In this document: positions 1-7,436 of the stretch, one piece after another | Layout of the letters: each line of letters opens with the position of its first letter | Position numbering within the stretch: the stretch's first letter is position 1 | Source of the DNA: Bacillota bacterium | GTDB taxonomy: Bacteria; Bacillota; Clostridia; Christensenellales; Aristaeellaceae | Assembly (NCBI GenBank): GCA_023413135.1 | Contig: JAEZQK010000020.1 | Location: forward strand, 48,243-112,242 | Length of the DNA: 64,000 nucleotides | Direction: 5' to 3' | Position numbers and translations under genes: made by a program | The notes under the pieces: model-generated | Database searches by the model: none | Seen by the model: only the letters and a program-made list of their open reading frames with translations | What the model was told of the DNA's origin: nothing

Positions 1-810
1 CGTTCCCTCCGCCGCATTCCAGGCTATGTCATTAAGCTTCGGGGAATCCAGTGAGTCGCCGGCCGCAAAAGGGGCTTGGATGCCTATTTGCCTGGCATCG
101 GAAATGAATCGGGCTCCGTCCGGTGCGGAGGAGGAGGCTACAAAAATCCCGTCAAAACCGAAGGCCTGCCATCTATCATGCAGGCGCAATAAGTCTTCCA
201 GGCCGGAATAGTAATTGAAACGGTCGACAACCATAACGCCCAGCGCCTTTGCCGCGTCTTCAAAGGCATTGGCCAAACCGGTTCCATAAGCATCACTGGA
301 ATAATAGATTACCAGCCTTTTTAACCCACGATCAGACAAGTGCTTTGCCAGTTGCCGTGCAATTTCATCATCTCCCGGAAGGTTGCGGAAGATATTCCCG
401 TAATTGTTTTGAGTGAGTTCCGGAGCAGTGGAAGCCGTGGATAGCATTACGACCCCGGCTTGCTCGTAAATGGAGGAGGCCGGAATGGATACAAAGGAGT
501 CGCGGTGTCCGATCACCGCCAGAACAGACTTGTTTTCTGCCAGAGAGTATGCAATGGCAATCCCTTTGACAACCTCGGAACCGTCGTCTTCCTTGAGCAG
601 CTTCAGGGTCTTGCCACTTATTCCGCCGCTTGCATTAATCTCTTGTACCGCCAGATCAATGCCTTCGTTGAACAGATTGTTTTCGGCGGCAAAGGGCCAG
701 GCCACCCCAATAACGATCTCGTGGGGCTCTGCCTGCGGAGTACAGCCCGTCAGGGACAATAACAGGCACAGGCTTAAAATGAAGCAGCCGAACATATGTT
801 TTTTTTTCAA
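1..810 (-). CDS. ABC transporter substrate-binding lipoprotein, Peripla_BP_6 (branched-chain amino acid type), 3' end outside window
   Basis: The reading frame stays open for 270 codons from position 810 to the window edge, so the C-terminus is missing. The chosen start is TTG at 810, preceded by GGAGG with an 8-nt gap; an in-frame ATG at 795 is the alternative. The N-terminus is a lipoprotein signal: Lys run, hydrophobic core and lipobox LTGC. The mature part begins EIVIGVAWPFAAENNLFNEG, then EINASGGISGK and an ESxSxVxG-like region (GHRDSFVSIP), the layout of LivJ-like type I periplasmic binding proteins. By family these capture amino acids, amides or other small ligands for an ABC importer; the ligand here cannot be told. 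No permease or ATPase gene for it is inside the window. It is transcribed away from the rSAM gene. Confidence 0.85.
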   Translation of the reverse strand, partial: MKKKHMFGCFILSLCLLLSLTGCTPQAEPHEIVIGVAWPFAAENNLFNEGIDLAVQEINASGGISGKTLKLLKEDDGSEVVKGIAIAYSLAENKSVLAVIGHRDSFVSIPASSIYEQAGVVMLSTASTAPELTQNNYGNIFRNLPGDDEIARQLAKHLSDRGLKRLVIYYSSDAYGTGLANAFEDAAKALGVMVVDRFNYYSGLEDLLRLHDRWQAFGFDGIFVASSSAPDGARFISDARQIGIQAPFAAGDSLDSPKLNDIAWNAAEGT

Positions 811-893
811 TATGGTTTCCTCCGTCTTTCCAGCGCTTAAGCCTGCCGCTTTTTGCATGTATTCGAAAGTAAATACGCCTATTGGAAAAAAGT

Positions 894-911
894 ATTACAT
901 TTGCATGTAAT
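894..911. promoter_or_regulatory. Perfect inverted repeat (candidate operator) between divergent genes
   Basis: ATTACAT-TTGC-ATGTAAT, 7-bp arms around a 4-nt centre, lies in the 229-nt gap between the binding-protein gene and the rSAM maturase gene. A loose plus-strand promoter (TTGGAA at 882, 18-nt gap, TGTAAT at 906) overlaps it. The symmetry is visible in the sequence; an operator role is inference. Confidence 0.35.
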
Positions 912-1039
912 GGCCTGCTTCCAAAAACGTAATAAAAATGAGGCAATCTTTCTGGAGGAATGGGTCTTTTTGTCAAGGTAAGTAAGCAGCTGAGCAGATG
1001 ACTTGCATTTTAGCTACAACAAGAAAAGGGGGATACTTT

Positions 1040-2431
1040 TTGAGCCTTAAGACAAAAGCCATGCTACCCTTTCATTTATTTCAACTTGACGGCAAACATT
1101 ATGTAATCAATATTGAAAAGATGGCGGCAAGCGCTGTGGATGATCTGACCGCTGAAACCTTGAAAAGAATATCGGCCGAACCGGAGGAACCGCTTCTGCC
1201 CGGCTTGACGGAAGATCTTGGAAAACTGGAACTGCTGGTTCAAGATGAAAAGCGGGAATTCTCTTTCAAAGAGCCGGAAACGTTTCCCATTGTCAGCATG
1301 GCTCTTTTTGTGACTCGGGCCTGCAACCTTAGATGCACTTACTGTTATGAAGAAAAATCCGGCGGCAGCATGGAAGAAAAAACAGCGTTTCGCGCAGTGG
1401 ATTGGCTGCTGATGAAGGCGGGGAGCGCCAAACAAATCTACATTTCCTTTTTTGGTGGCGAGCCATTTTTGAATTTTCCCCTCATCAAAAAAGTTGCGGT
1501 TTATGCCCGGGAGAAAGCCGCCAGACTTGCCAAGGAAGTAAGCTTCAACGTCACGACCAATGCAACGCTGCTGAATGATGAAATGATTCAGTTTCTGAAG
1601 GAGCAGAATGTCCGAACGCTTGTCAGCATGGATGGACCCAAGGAAATTCAGGATACGCAGCGGCCTTTCCCTGACGGCCGGGGTTCTTACGACGTCGTTC
1701 TTCCCCGCGTACGGAAGCTGCTGGAGGCAATGCCGGAAACACGTGTCCATGCCGTGCTTGTGGATGACAGCAAGGCCGAACGCATGAAAAGCACTCTTCA
1801 AGATATTGGTTTTCCGGAAGTCACTCTTTTGCCAGCCTCCGCTTCGCTGTTTGATAAAGAAGGGGATGGGGGAGGGGCAAAGCAGGCCCGGAAACTGGAT
1901 AACCTTCTGCAGGAAATGGAACGGGAAGCGGAGTCATGGCTGCATCTTTTCAAAAGGCGGGAGAAAAGCACTCTGAAAGCCTTGAGATCCGGTGCTCAGC
2001 TTTTGCAAGCAATGCTTGCGCTTCTTCATAACAAAAAAATGCGCTACGCCTGCGGCGCCGGCATAAAATACGTTGCTGTTTCCTGCAACGGAGATATCTA
2101 TTTGTGCCACCGTTTTGTTGGTGTAGACGAATATAAGCTGGGAAATGTCTTTGAAGCCGAGCTTAGGGGTGAAGAATATCAGGAATCACCGCTTACCAGG
2201 GTACCGGCTTGTGCAGCGTGCTTTGCACGTTACTATTGCGCGGGGGGGTGCAAGCATGATCATGCCGGGTCCTGCGGCTCCGCCTGGAGTCCGTCCCCGG
2301 ATATGTGCGCTTTGAAAAGGCGGGAACTTGAACTGGCTTCAGCCCTGATAGGCCGGCTTGATGATCAGGACCGGGCCTTCCTTATCGAAAGTGAAATAAT
2401 ACCCCCCAAGCCTTGCCCTCTCGATTTTTAG
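1040..2431 (+). CDS. Radical SAM/SPASM RiPP maturase (Nif11-type peptide partner)
   Basis: A 463-residue radical SAM enzyme. The CxxxCxxC iron-sulfur motif is at Cys95/Cys99/Cys102 (TRACNLRCTYC). It is followed by FFGGEPFLNF and TTNATLL strand motifs typical of the family. The C-terminal SPASM domain has Cys338, Cys349, Cys356, Cys391, Cys394, Cys400, Cys404 and Cys411, enough for two auxiliary clusters. Such enzymes install thioether, C-C or other radical links in ribosomal peptides in the cytoplasm. TTG at 1040 was chosen because GGGGG lies 7 nt upstream and homologues usually begin near the MLPFHLF segment; an ATG at 998 is in frame but has no good ribosome site. The Nif11 precursor gene at 2598-2849 faces it and is the obvious substrate. 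The exact modification is unknown. Confidence 0.88.
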   Translation: MSLKTKAMLPFHLFQLDGKHYVINIEKMAASAVDDLTAETLKRISAEPEEPLLPGLTEDLGKLELLVQDEKREFSFKEPETFPIVSMALFVTRACNLRCTYCYEEKSGGSMEEKTAFRAVDWLLMKAGSAKQIYISFFGGEPFLNFPLIKKVAVYAREKAARLAKEVSFNVTTNATLLNDEMIQFLKEQNVRTLVSMDGPKEIQDTQRPFPDGRGSYDVVLPRVRKLLEAMPETRVHAVLVDDSKAERMKSTLQDIGFPEVTLLPASASLFDKEGDGGGAKQARKLDNLLQEMEREAESWLHLFKRREKSTLKALRSGAQLLQAMLALLHNKKMRYACGAGIKYVAVSCNGDIYLCHRFVGVDEYKLGNVFEAELRGEEYQESPLTRVPACAACFARYYCAGGCKHDHAGSCGSAWSPSPDMCALKRRELELASALIGRLDDQDRAFLIESEIIPPKPCPLDF

Positions 2432-2492
2432 ACGGGGCGATCGCGCTATGTCTATGGCTTTCTTCCATTGTTGAATCAGACATGATACTAAA

Positions 2493-2532
2493 AAAGCACC
2501 TTGCCTGTTTTGGATGATGGGCAAGGTGCTTT
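2493..2532 (-). terminator. Rho-independent terminator of the Nif11 precursor gene
   Basis: A 13-bp perfect stem (AAAGCACCTTGCC / GGCAAGGTGCTTT) around a 14-nt loop. Read on the minus strand it is followed by a run of six T, so it ends transcription of the precursor gene. On the plus strand the tail is TTTCCGG, so it would stop the rSAM transcript only weakly. Confidence 0.8.
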
Positions 2533-2597
2533 CCGGGAGGATAGGGATTCATCGAGAATCAGGATTGCAGTTCCTTTGGCGATGATAAGGCTTTGGA

Positions 2598-2849
2598 TTA
2601 CCAGACCTGAACATCACCGATGTTATGAAGGCATGCATGCCCGCAGCCGCCGGCCACGCCATCCAGTTCCGCATCCGAAAGACCCTGTTCTTCCTTCACT
2701 TTGGCAATGTCTTCCGCTGTGAAATCAAAACCCGCCGCTTTGGCAAATTCCAACCGGGCTTTTCCGTCTTTCAGCTGTCCCAGCTTGTTTTTGAAGTTCT
2801 CGTCGCTCTTCACCTTTTCCAGGAAGGCCTTTGCTGATGTGATGCTCAT
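2598..2849 (-). CDS. Nif11-type leader RiPP precursor peptide
   Basis: An 83-residue peptide with the Nif11-like leader layout: MSITSAKAFLEKVKSDENFK at the start, a middle segment ARLEFAKAAGFDFTAEDI, then LSDAELDGVAGG, a double-glycine cleavage site. The predicted core is CGHACLHNIGDVQVW, 15 residues with two Cys and two His. The start at 2849 has GGAGGT 7 nt upstream; the open frame extends further 5' but without a ribosome site. Nif11 leaders are known substrates of radical SAM/SPASM maturases, and one is encoded convergently next door. No leader peptidase or export ABC gene is visible in the window. Cyclisation through the Cys residues is likely but not shown. Confidence 0.88.
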   Translation of the reverse strand: MSITSAKAFLEKVKSDENFKNKLGQLKDGKARLEFAKAAGFDFTAEDIAKVKEEQGLSDAELDGVAGGCGHACLHNIGDVQVW

Positions 2850-2870
2850 TTTCGTTACCTCCATTTTTTT

Positions 2871-2889
2871 AGTGTACTTGATGTACACT
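2871..2889. promoter_or_regulatory. Perfect inverted repeat in the leader region of the RiPP precursor gene
   Basis: AGTGTAC-TTGAT-GTACACT, 7-bp arms with a 5-nt centre, ends about 20 nt before the precursor start codon. It is well placed to be an operator or a short 5' UTR hairpin. No known regulator motif is recognised. Confidence 0.4.
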
Positions 2890-2994
2890 GATGATGTGTT
2901 CATTGGTTAATACGATGCCGTTTACAAATCATTACACCAAAAACCAAAAATTCGGCAATGATTATCAAAAATGGAGCATGCGCGGGCGGGAACG

Positions 2995-3366
2995 TCAATA
3001 ACGGCATACGGGGCATCTTCCTTGCGCTTTGTCAACTCTTGCCCCGCAGCGGGGGCAGATGTCCTTCGGCAATCCGGCCGCCACATACATCAATTCATCT
3101 TCCGTCAGCTCATCCTCCGGCTCTTGTTTGTCCTTCCATCCACCGGCCGGAATACGGCCGTGAACCGGATAAATCTTCGCCAGAAGCTGTTTGCGCAAAC
3201 GCTCCCTGATTTTGATGTCTTCGCTGTAACCGGCATCAATCATGTTTTGGGCCAGCCTGAGAAGTGCGGAAACCTCCGCGTCCTCAATATGCCCGATATC
3301 TTTTTCCCCTGCAAGAAGCCGATCCAGGCAGGCAAGGTACATATTGGCTTTATCTTGTTCCGTCAT
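2995..3366 (-). CDS. Small protein with C-terminal zinc ribbon, translationally coupled to an ECF sigma factor
   Basis: A 123-residue soluble protein not matched to a named family. Its ATG at 3366 overlaps the last 17 nt of the sigma factor gene, so the two are probably co-translated and it may modulate the sigma factor. The N-terminal two thirds is helical and charged (MTEQDKANMYLACLDRLLAG). The C-terminus reads LTEDELMYVAAG and then CPRCGARVDKAQGRCPVC, a CxxC-x9-CxxC zinc ribbon. The segment before the ribbon resembles the end of the neighbouring Nif11 leader (LSDAELDGVAGG). There is no membrane segment, unlike classical anti-sigma factors. Function unknown. Confidence 0.6.
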   Translation of the reverse strand: MTEQDKANMYLACLDRLLAGEKDIGHIEDAEVSALLRLAQNMIDAGYSEDIKIRERLRKQLLAKIYPVHGRIPAGGWKDKQEPEDELTEDELMYVAAGLPKDICPRCGARVDKAQGRCPVCRY

Positions 3367-3928
3367 CAATACGCATCCCCTGACTTTCCAAGATTTGGCG
3401 CAGCTGACGCATGGCACGGTACAAAATAACCCCGGTGTTGCTTTCGCTGATTCCCATTATTTCAGCAATATCCCTATTGGAAAAGCCGCTCCAGAATTTC
3501 AAGGCGATGATCTCCCGCTGACGGTGACTCAAGGATGACAACGCTCTGTGCAGGTGCATTCGGGTCTCATGAATGGCAGCGGCATCATCGGGCCCCGGCC
3601 CGCAATCTATTAAATTCTCGGCTGCCTCCAGGGAGGTGTAAAGATTCCGTGTTCGGCGGCGGTAATAATCCATTACGGTATTTCTGGCAATGCTGAAGAC
3701 CCATGCGGGAAAAGGTGCCTTCTCCGGCCGGTAATATTCCTGCTTGTCCAGCAGCTTAATGAAGGTCAGGCTGGTCAGGTCATCGGCATCATAAGAATCG
3801 TCTACCCGGTAACGGATGTAATTGTAAACCCTTGGAAAGTAATCGGTATATAGCTCGGCAAATAGATGGTTTTGATCATTGGCTGGGACGGCCGGCAAAC
3901 GCTCTTTTGTCTGCGGCAGCATAGTCAT
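3350..3928 (-). CDS. ECF-type RNA polymerase sigma factor
   Basis: 192 residues with sigma-70 region 2 at about 22-95 (LYTDYFPRVYNYIRYRVDDS, DADDLTSLTFIKLL, FPAWVFSIARNTVMDYYRRR) and region 4 at about 128-178 (LSHRQREIIALKFWSGFSNR, DIAEIMGISESNTGVILYRA). It lacks regions 1 and 3, as expected for the extracytoplasmic-function group, which binds core RNA polymerase and directs it to a small regulon. AGGAGG lies 11 nt before the ATG at 3928. It forms a two-gene unit with the overlapping zinc-ribbon protein and transcribes toward the RiPP genes, so the RiPP precursor is a candidate target. No membrane anti-sigma factor is adjacent. Confidence 0.85.
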   Translation of the reverse strand: MTMLPQTKERLPAVPANDQNHLFAELYTDYFPRVYNYIRYRVDDSYDADDLTSLTFIKLLDKQEYYRPEKAPFPAWVFSIARNTVMDYYRRRTRNLYTSLEAAENLIDCGPGPDDAAAIHETRMHLHRALSSLSHRQREIIALKFWSGFSNRDIAEIMGISESNTGVILYRAMRQLRQILESQGMRIDDGTR

Positions 3929-4301
3929 TCTTTCTTAGCCTCCTTATTAACCACGATTCGTAGCAGTGCCGGCAGTTACCAGGAGTGCACCCGATATGCA
4001 GGAGAACGCCTCCCGGTTTCATACATACATGATCTAGCTGCTGCTATTATAAAAATAAGGATGCCACCAAAACTGCCACCAAACAGACGAAATTTAGCGA
4101 TTTCTGTCTGATCGTGCACTTCCGGTGCCCAAAGCCTTATACAGACCGCTATATACATTCCAAAGCATACCCTGGGACGGCGTGCTATACAAAAGTCATA
4201 CCATAATATTCCATTGTTGATATTGTTCGAAGTTTGGAATATAATTAAAAAAGGAAAAGCAACAATTTTCACAAATAACACAAAAGTAGGGGCGAAGCAA
4301 A
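3929..4301. other. Intergenic region between divergent sigma factor and regulator genes
   Basis: 373 nt without a gene. It holds the plus-strand promoter and inverted repeat described separately (4206-4245). The rest shows no convincing open frame or structured RNA; the only weak feature is an A+T-rich stretch around 4040-4060. Confidence 0.6.
4206..4245 (+). promoter_or_regulatory. Sigma-A promoter with overlapping 8-bp inverted repeat
   Basis: TTGATA (4217-4222), 17 nt, TATAAT (4240-4245) drive the large regulator gene. ATATTCCA (4206-4213) and TGGAATAT (4235-4242) form a perfect inverted repeat that brackets the -35 and enters the -10, a position suited to repression or autoregulation. 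Confidence 0.6.
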
Positions 4302-7300
4302 TTGAAATATATGACGCCCAAAGAAGCCGCAAAAAAATGGGGCATCTCCCAGCGACGGGTGCATACACTTTGTCAAAATGGCCGGATTATGGGAGCGGAA
4401 CGGCACAACTGGATATGGCTGATTCCGGAAACATCCGAAAAACCATCGGATGCCAGGATCAAGTCCGGCCATTACCTCAAATCAAAGCGGGACATTTCCA
4501 TTCCTTCCATAGGAAATATGATCATTCCCCGGTTCCGTCTTACGGAGAAGCTTTGTCCTCCCGGCAGCAGGCTTACCTATATCCATGCGGGAGCGGGATA
4601 TGGAAAGACCACGCTCATGATGCAATACGCGCAAAGCCATGACGATGCGGTCTGGCTCTCGTTGGATGACAGGGATAACGATCCCTTGTTTTTTCTGCGC
4701 CGTCTGGAAGCATCCATTCGGGAAAAGCTTGGGGCATTCAGCTTTGATGCGGCAGACTATATGCCCTTTGCCGCAAACAAAGCCTTTTCTGCTATTGTCG
4801 TATCCGCCCTGCTGAAGGCCGTTGGCCAAAGCAGGCTGTCCATCTTGCTGGACGATGTTCATGCCATCCATAACAATAAAGTCATTGAACTGCTCACGGC
4901 CATTGCCATGGTTTGCCCGCCCAATATCTCCTTGATGATGGCCAGCCGCCACGAACCGTGGAGCGGCCTTTTCCGTTTGAAGATGGCCGGGGGAATTGCG
5001 GAATTCACAAAAGAGGATTTATGCTTTATCCCGGAAGAAGCAAAAGAACTCTGGGGTTTTTTCGATGAGGATGCATATATGGCTACCGAAGGCTGGAGCT
5101 TGGCTGTTCAGTCGTACCATCTGGCGGCAAAAGGCGGAAAAACACTTTCATTTTTACGACAGCAGGCGGAGCATGACCTTTACGGCTATTTGCTGACTGA
5201 AATTATGATGCAGTTGCCGCTTAAGACACAGTCTTTTTTAAAAGCGACCTGCTGCCTGCCCGTGCTGGAGATTGGGAATTGCGACGACCTGCTGAGAATC
5301 GACAGTTCGCAGGAGATTCTGGAGGATCTCGTTCGCTGCAACATTTTTACACAACGCATTACGGGCGAAACGTATCGCTATCATGCCCTTTTCCGTGCTT
5401 TTTTGCAGAAAAACGATAACGGCCAGGGCAGTGAAACCCTGCGCCGGGCCATGGAATATAGCTATGGCCGGAAAGATTACGAACAGGCCGCCGAGTATGC
5501 ACTGCTTTTGCAAGATGACAAGGCTATTCAAGACTTAATCGGCAATATTCTTTGCGAACCTTTTGTTTGGGACCGTAACCGGAATCTAAAAAAGTATCTT
5601 GATTTTTTGGATGCGCAGTCCGTAAGCCTCTCTCCGCTTTCAATGCTGGCCAAAGGCATGCTTTTATCCGACCAGGGGGATTTTTTTCAGGCGGAAAAGT
5701 ATCTGAATGCCGTTATTCCGCAACTGAGCAGCGACAAGAAAACTCTCTATCTGCATGCCATGACCCATATGGCCAGGGTCTTACGCAACAGAGTCTCCTT
5801 TTCGGAGAGTACTCGCTGTCTTGATACTTTGCTGCCCCTGCTAAAAGGTGCCCCCTGGCAGGAATGGTATAGTGTGATGATAGAAAAAATCCACAACCTT
5901 ACCCTGACTTCCCACCTTTTTGAAGCCATGCAGCTGACCGAATCAATGATGGAACAATGCATAGCGGCAGGGGCTGTCAATATCAAAGCCTGGTTTGAAC
6001 GCTACCTTACGGTAATATATTTTTATATGGGAGACTACAAGAGTTGCATAAAATTTTTTGAGAGATCCCAGTCCATCCCCCGGAAAGAACAGGATTGGCT
6101 GATGCGTCATAACATTGGGGCTTATGCCGCCAAAGCTTATCAAATGACCGGACAGGAAGAAAAAGTCGTGCCTTTGCTGGAAACCGAATTGACGTGCCTG
6201 AAGCAGATTGGACTGTATGAAGGATTTAGCTTCCATTATTTGTTGAGGGCGGAAATTTTCCATACAGGAGCGTTTTTAAAGCGCTATCAAGGCTTGGCCT
6301 TCGATTTTTCGGCGTCGGATCAATATATGAACATGGCGGCGGAATATGCCATATTGAACCGTAGTACCCATGACCATTTTTTGTTTGTAAAAGTATGGAG
6401 GCTGTGCTCACGCTTGCTTGATCATCCGGAGAAAGCCGGGCAGTCCATACAGGAAACATTGCCTCTTTTAAAGAATACAACACCGTTTTTTCAAATTGTG
6501 GCTTATGGCCGCATGGCCAATGCCATCGATGTATTAGGCCTGAGTTCCGAACAAAGCAAAGACTTGTTTAACCGTTGCATCCGCATGGGGGAAGAGATTG
6601 GATGCTATGCCTATGCGGTCAGCGCCTACGGAAGACTGGCGGCTATTTATCTGCGTGAAGGGGACCTGGATACTGCCAGGGAATATACCCGGCGGTTTCT
6701 GGAGCTCAGCCGGCAATACGGTCATTTATGCTACATGCGTTTCAGACCGCTCTATGGCTCTGTGCTGAAATTTGCTGAAGAATCGGACATTTTTCCGGAT
6801 TTCACCCGTGAAATGCTGTCTTATGGCGGATATACGACCGAGCGGGTATATATTCATACCTTGGGGAACTTTTATATCGCTTCGGTCCAAGAGCGGGAAG
6901 TTCCTTTGAAAATTCGTACAAAAAAGGCGCGCGAGCTTCTGGCCTATCTGCTGGAGCATCCCAAGGGAGTCACCCGGGAGCAGATCCATACCGATTTGTG
7001 GGAAGAGAGCGAAGCCGACGTCGTCAGCATGTTCCATACCCGCCGGGGGGAAATCCGGCGGGCATTTGAGAGCCTTAAGGCAAAAAATCCTGTGATGCAT
7101 GAAAATGGATTGTATTTTTTGAGCAAAGAGGAAATTGTTTGCGACCGTGATTTGTATAGGCAGGCGGCAAATGAATTTCGCAAGCGGCCAACACCAAAGA
7201 ACGCACAGAATGTGGTAGAGCGGTATACCGGCCGGTATCTGGACGATTTGGAGGCGCTGTGGGCGGAGAGCGCCAGGCGTATGCATGAAGACTGCTTTTT

Positions 7301-7421
7301 GGAGGCGGCTGAAGTTCTTTTGGAAAGCTACAGGAGTTCAGGGGAAAGAACCAAAGCCACGGAACTGCTTCGGCGCTGCACGGGCTTGAGCTATCATGCG
7401 CACCGCTACGATATGGCTTAA
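4302..7421 (+). CDS. Large MalT/SARP-like transcriptional regulator with P-loop ATPase and TPR domains
   Basis: 1039 residues. An excisionase/MerR-like helix-turn-helix occupies about residues 1-45 (TPKEAAKKWGISQRRVHTLC). A STAND-type NTPase follows, with Walker A GAGYGKTT at 97-104 and Walker B-like LSILLDDVHAI near 180. The middle (about 380-840) is helical repeats of the TPR kind. The C-terminus (about 848-1030) is a winged helix plus bacterial transcriptional activator domain (RVYIHTLGNFYI, KARELLAYLLEHPKGVTREQ). MalT-like proteins bind an inducer and ATP and then oligomerise on DNA. The start is TTG at 4302 with GGGG 9 nt upstream. It carries potential DNA-binding domains at both ends. 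Targets unknown; neighbours suggest the RiPP/sigma locus or the sugar operon. Confidence 0.8.
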   Translation: MKYMTPKEAAKKWGISQRRVHTLCQNGRIMGAERHNWIWLIPETSEKPSDARIKSGHYLKSKRDISIPSIGNMIIPRFRLTEKLCPPGSRLTYIHAGAGYGKTTLMMQYAQSHDDAVWLSLDDRDNDPLFFLRRLEASIREKLGAFSFDAADYMPFAANKAFSAIVVSALLKAVGQSRLSILLDDVHAIHNNKVIELLTAIAMVCPPNISLMMASRHEPWSGLFRLKMAGGIAEFTKEDLCFIPEEAKELWGFFDEDAYMATEGWSLAVQSYHLAAKGGKTLSFLRQQAEHDLYGYLLTEIMMQLPLKTQSFLKATCCLPVLEIGNCDDLLRIDSSQEILEDLVRCNIFTQRITGETYRYHALFRAFLQKNDNGQGSETLRRAMEYSYGRKDYEQAAEYALLLQDDKAIQDLIGNILCEPFVWDRNRNLKKYLDFLDAQSVSLSPLSMLAKGMLLSDQGDFFQAEKYLNAVIPQLSSDKKTLYLHAMTHMARVLRNRVSFSESTRCLDTLLPLLKGAPWQEWYSVMIEKIHNLTLTSHLFEAMQLTESMMEQCIAAGAVNIKAWFERYLTVIYFYMGDYKSCIKFFERSQSIPRKEQDWLMRHNIGAYAAKAYQMTGQEEKVVPLLETELTCLKQIGLYEGFSFHYLLRAEIFHTGAFLKRYQGLAFDFSASDQYMNMAAEYAILNRSTHDHFLFVKVWRLCSRLLDHPEKAGQSIQETLPLLKNTTPFFQIVAYGRMANAIDVLGLSSEQSKDLFNRCIRMGEEIGCYAYAVSAYGRLAAIYLREGDLDTAREYTRRFLELSRQYGHLCYMRFRPLYGSVLKFAEESDIFPDFTREMLSYGGYTTERVYIHTLGNFYIASVQEREVPLKIRTKKARELLAYLLEHPKGVTREQIHTDLWEESEADVVSMFHTRRGEIRRAFESLKAKNPVMHENGLYFLSKEEIVCDRDLYRQAANEFRKRPTPKNAQNVVERYTGRYLDDLEALWAESARRMHEDCFLEAAEVLLESYRSSGERTKATELLRRCTGLSYHAHRYDMA

Positions 7422-7436
7422 CTACCTGGTTATATC

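Noticed and set aside
656..976. 106-residue minus-strand open frame
   Set aside because: Out of frame with the lipoprotein gene that runs off the window edge at 1-810, which has a lipobox and ribosome site.
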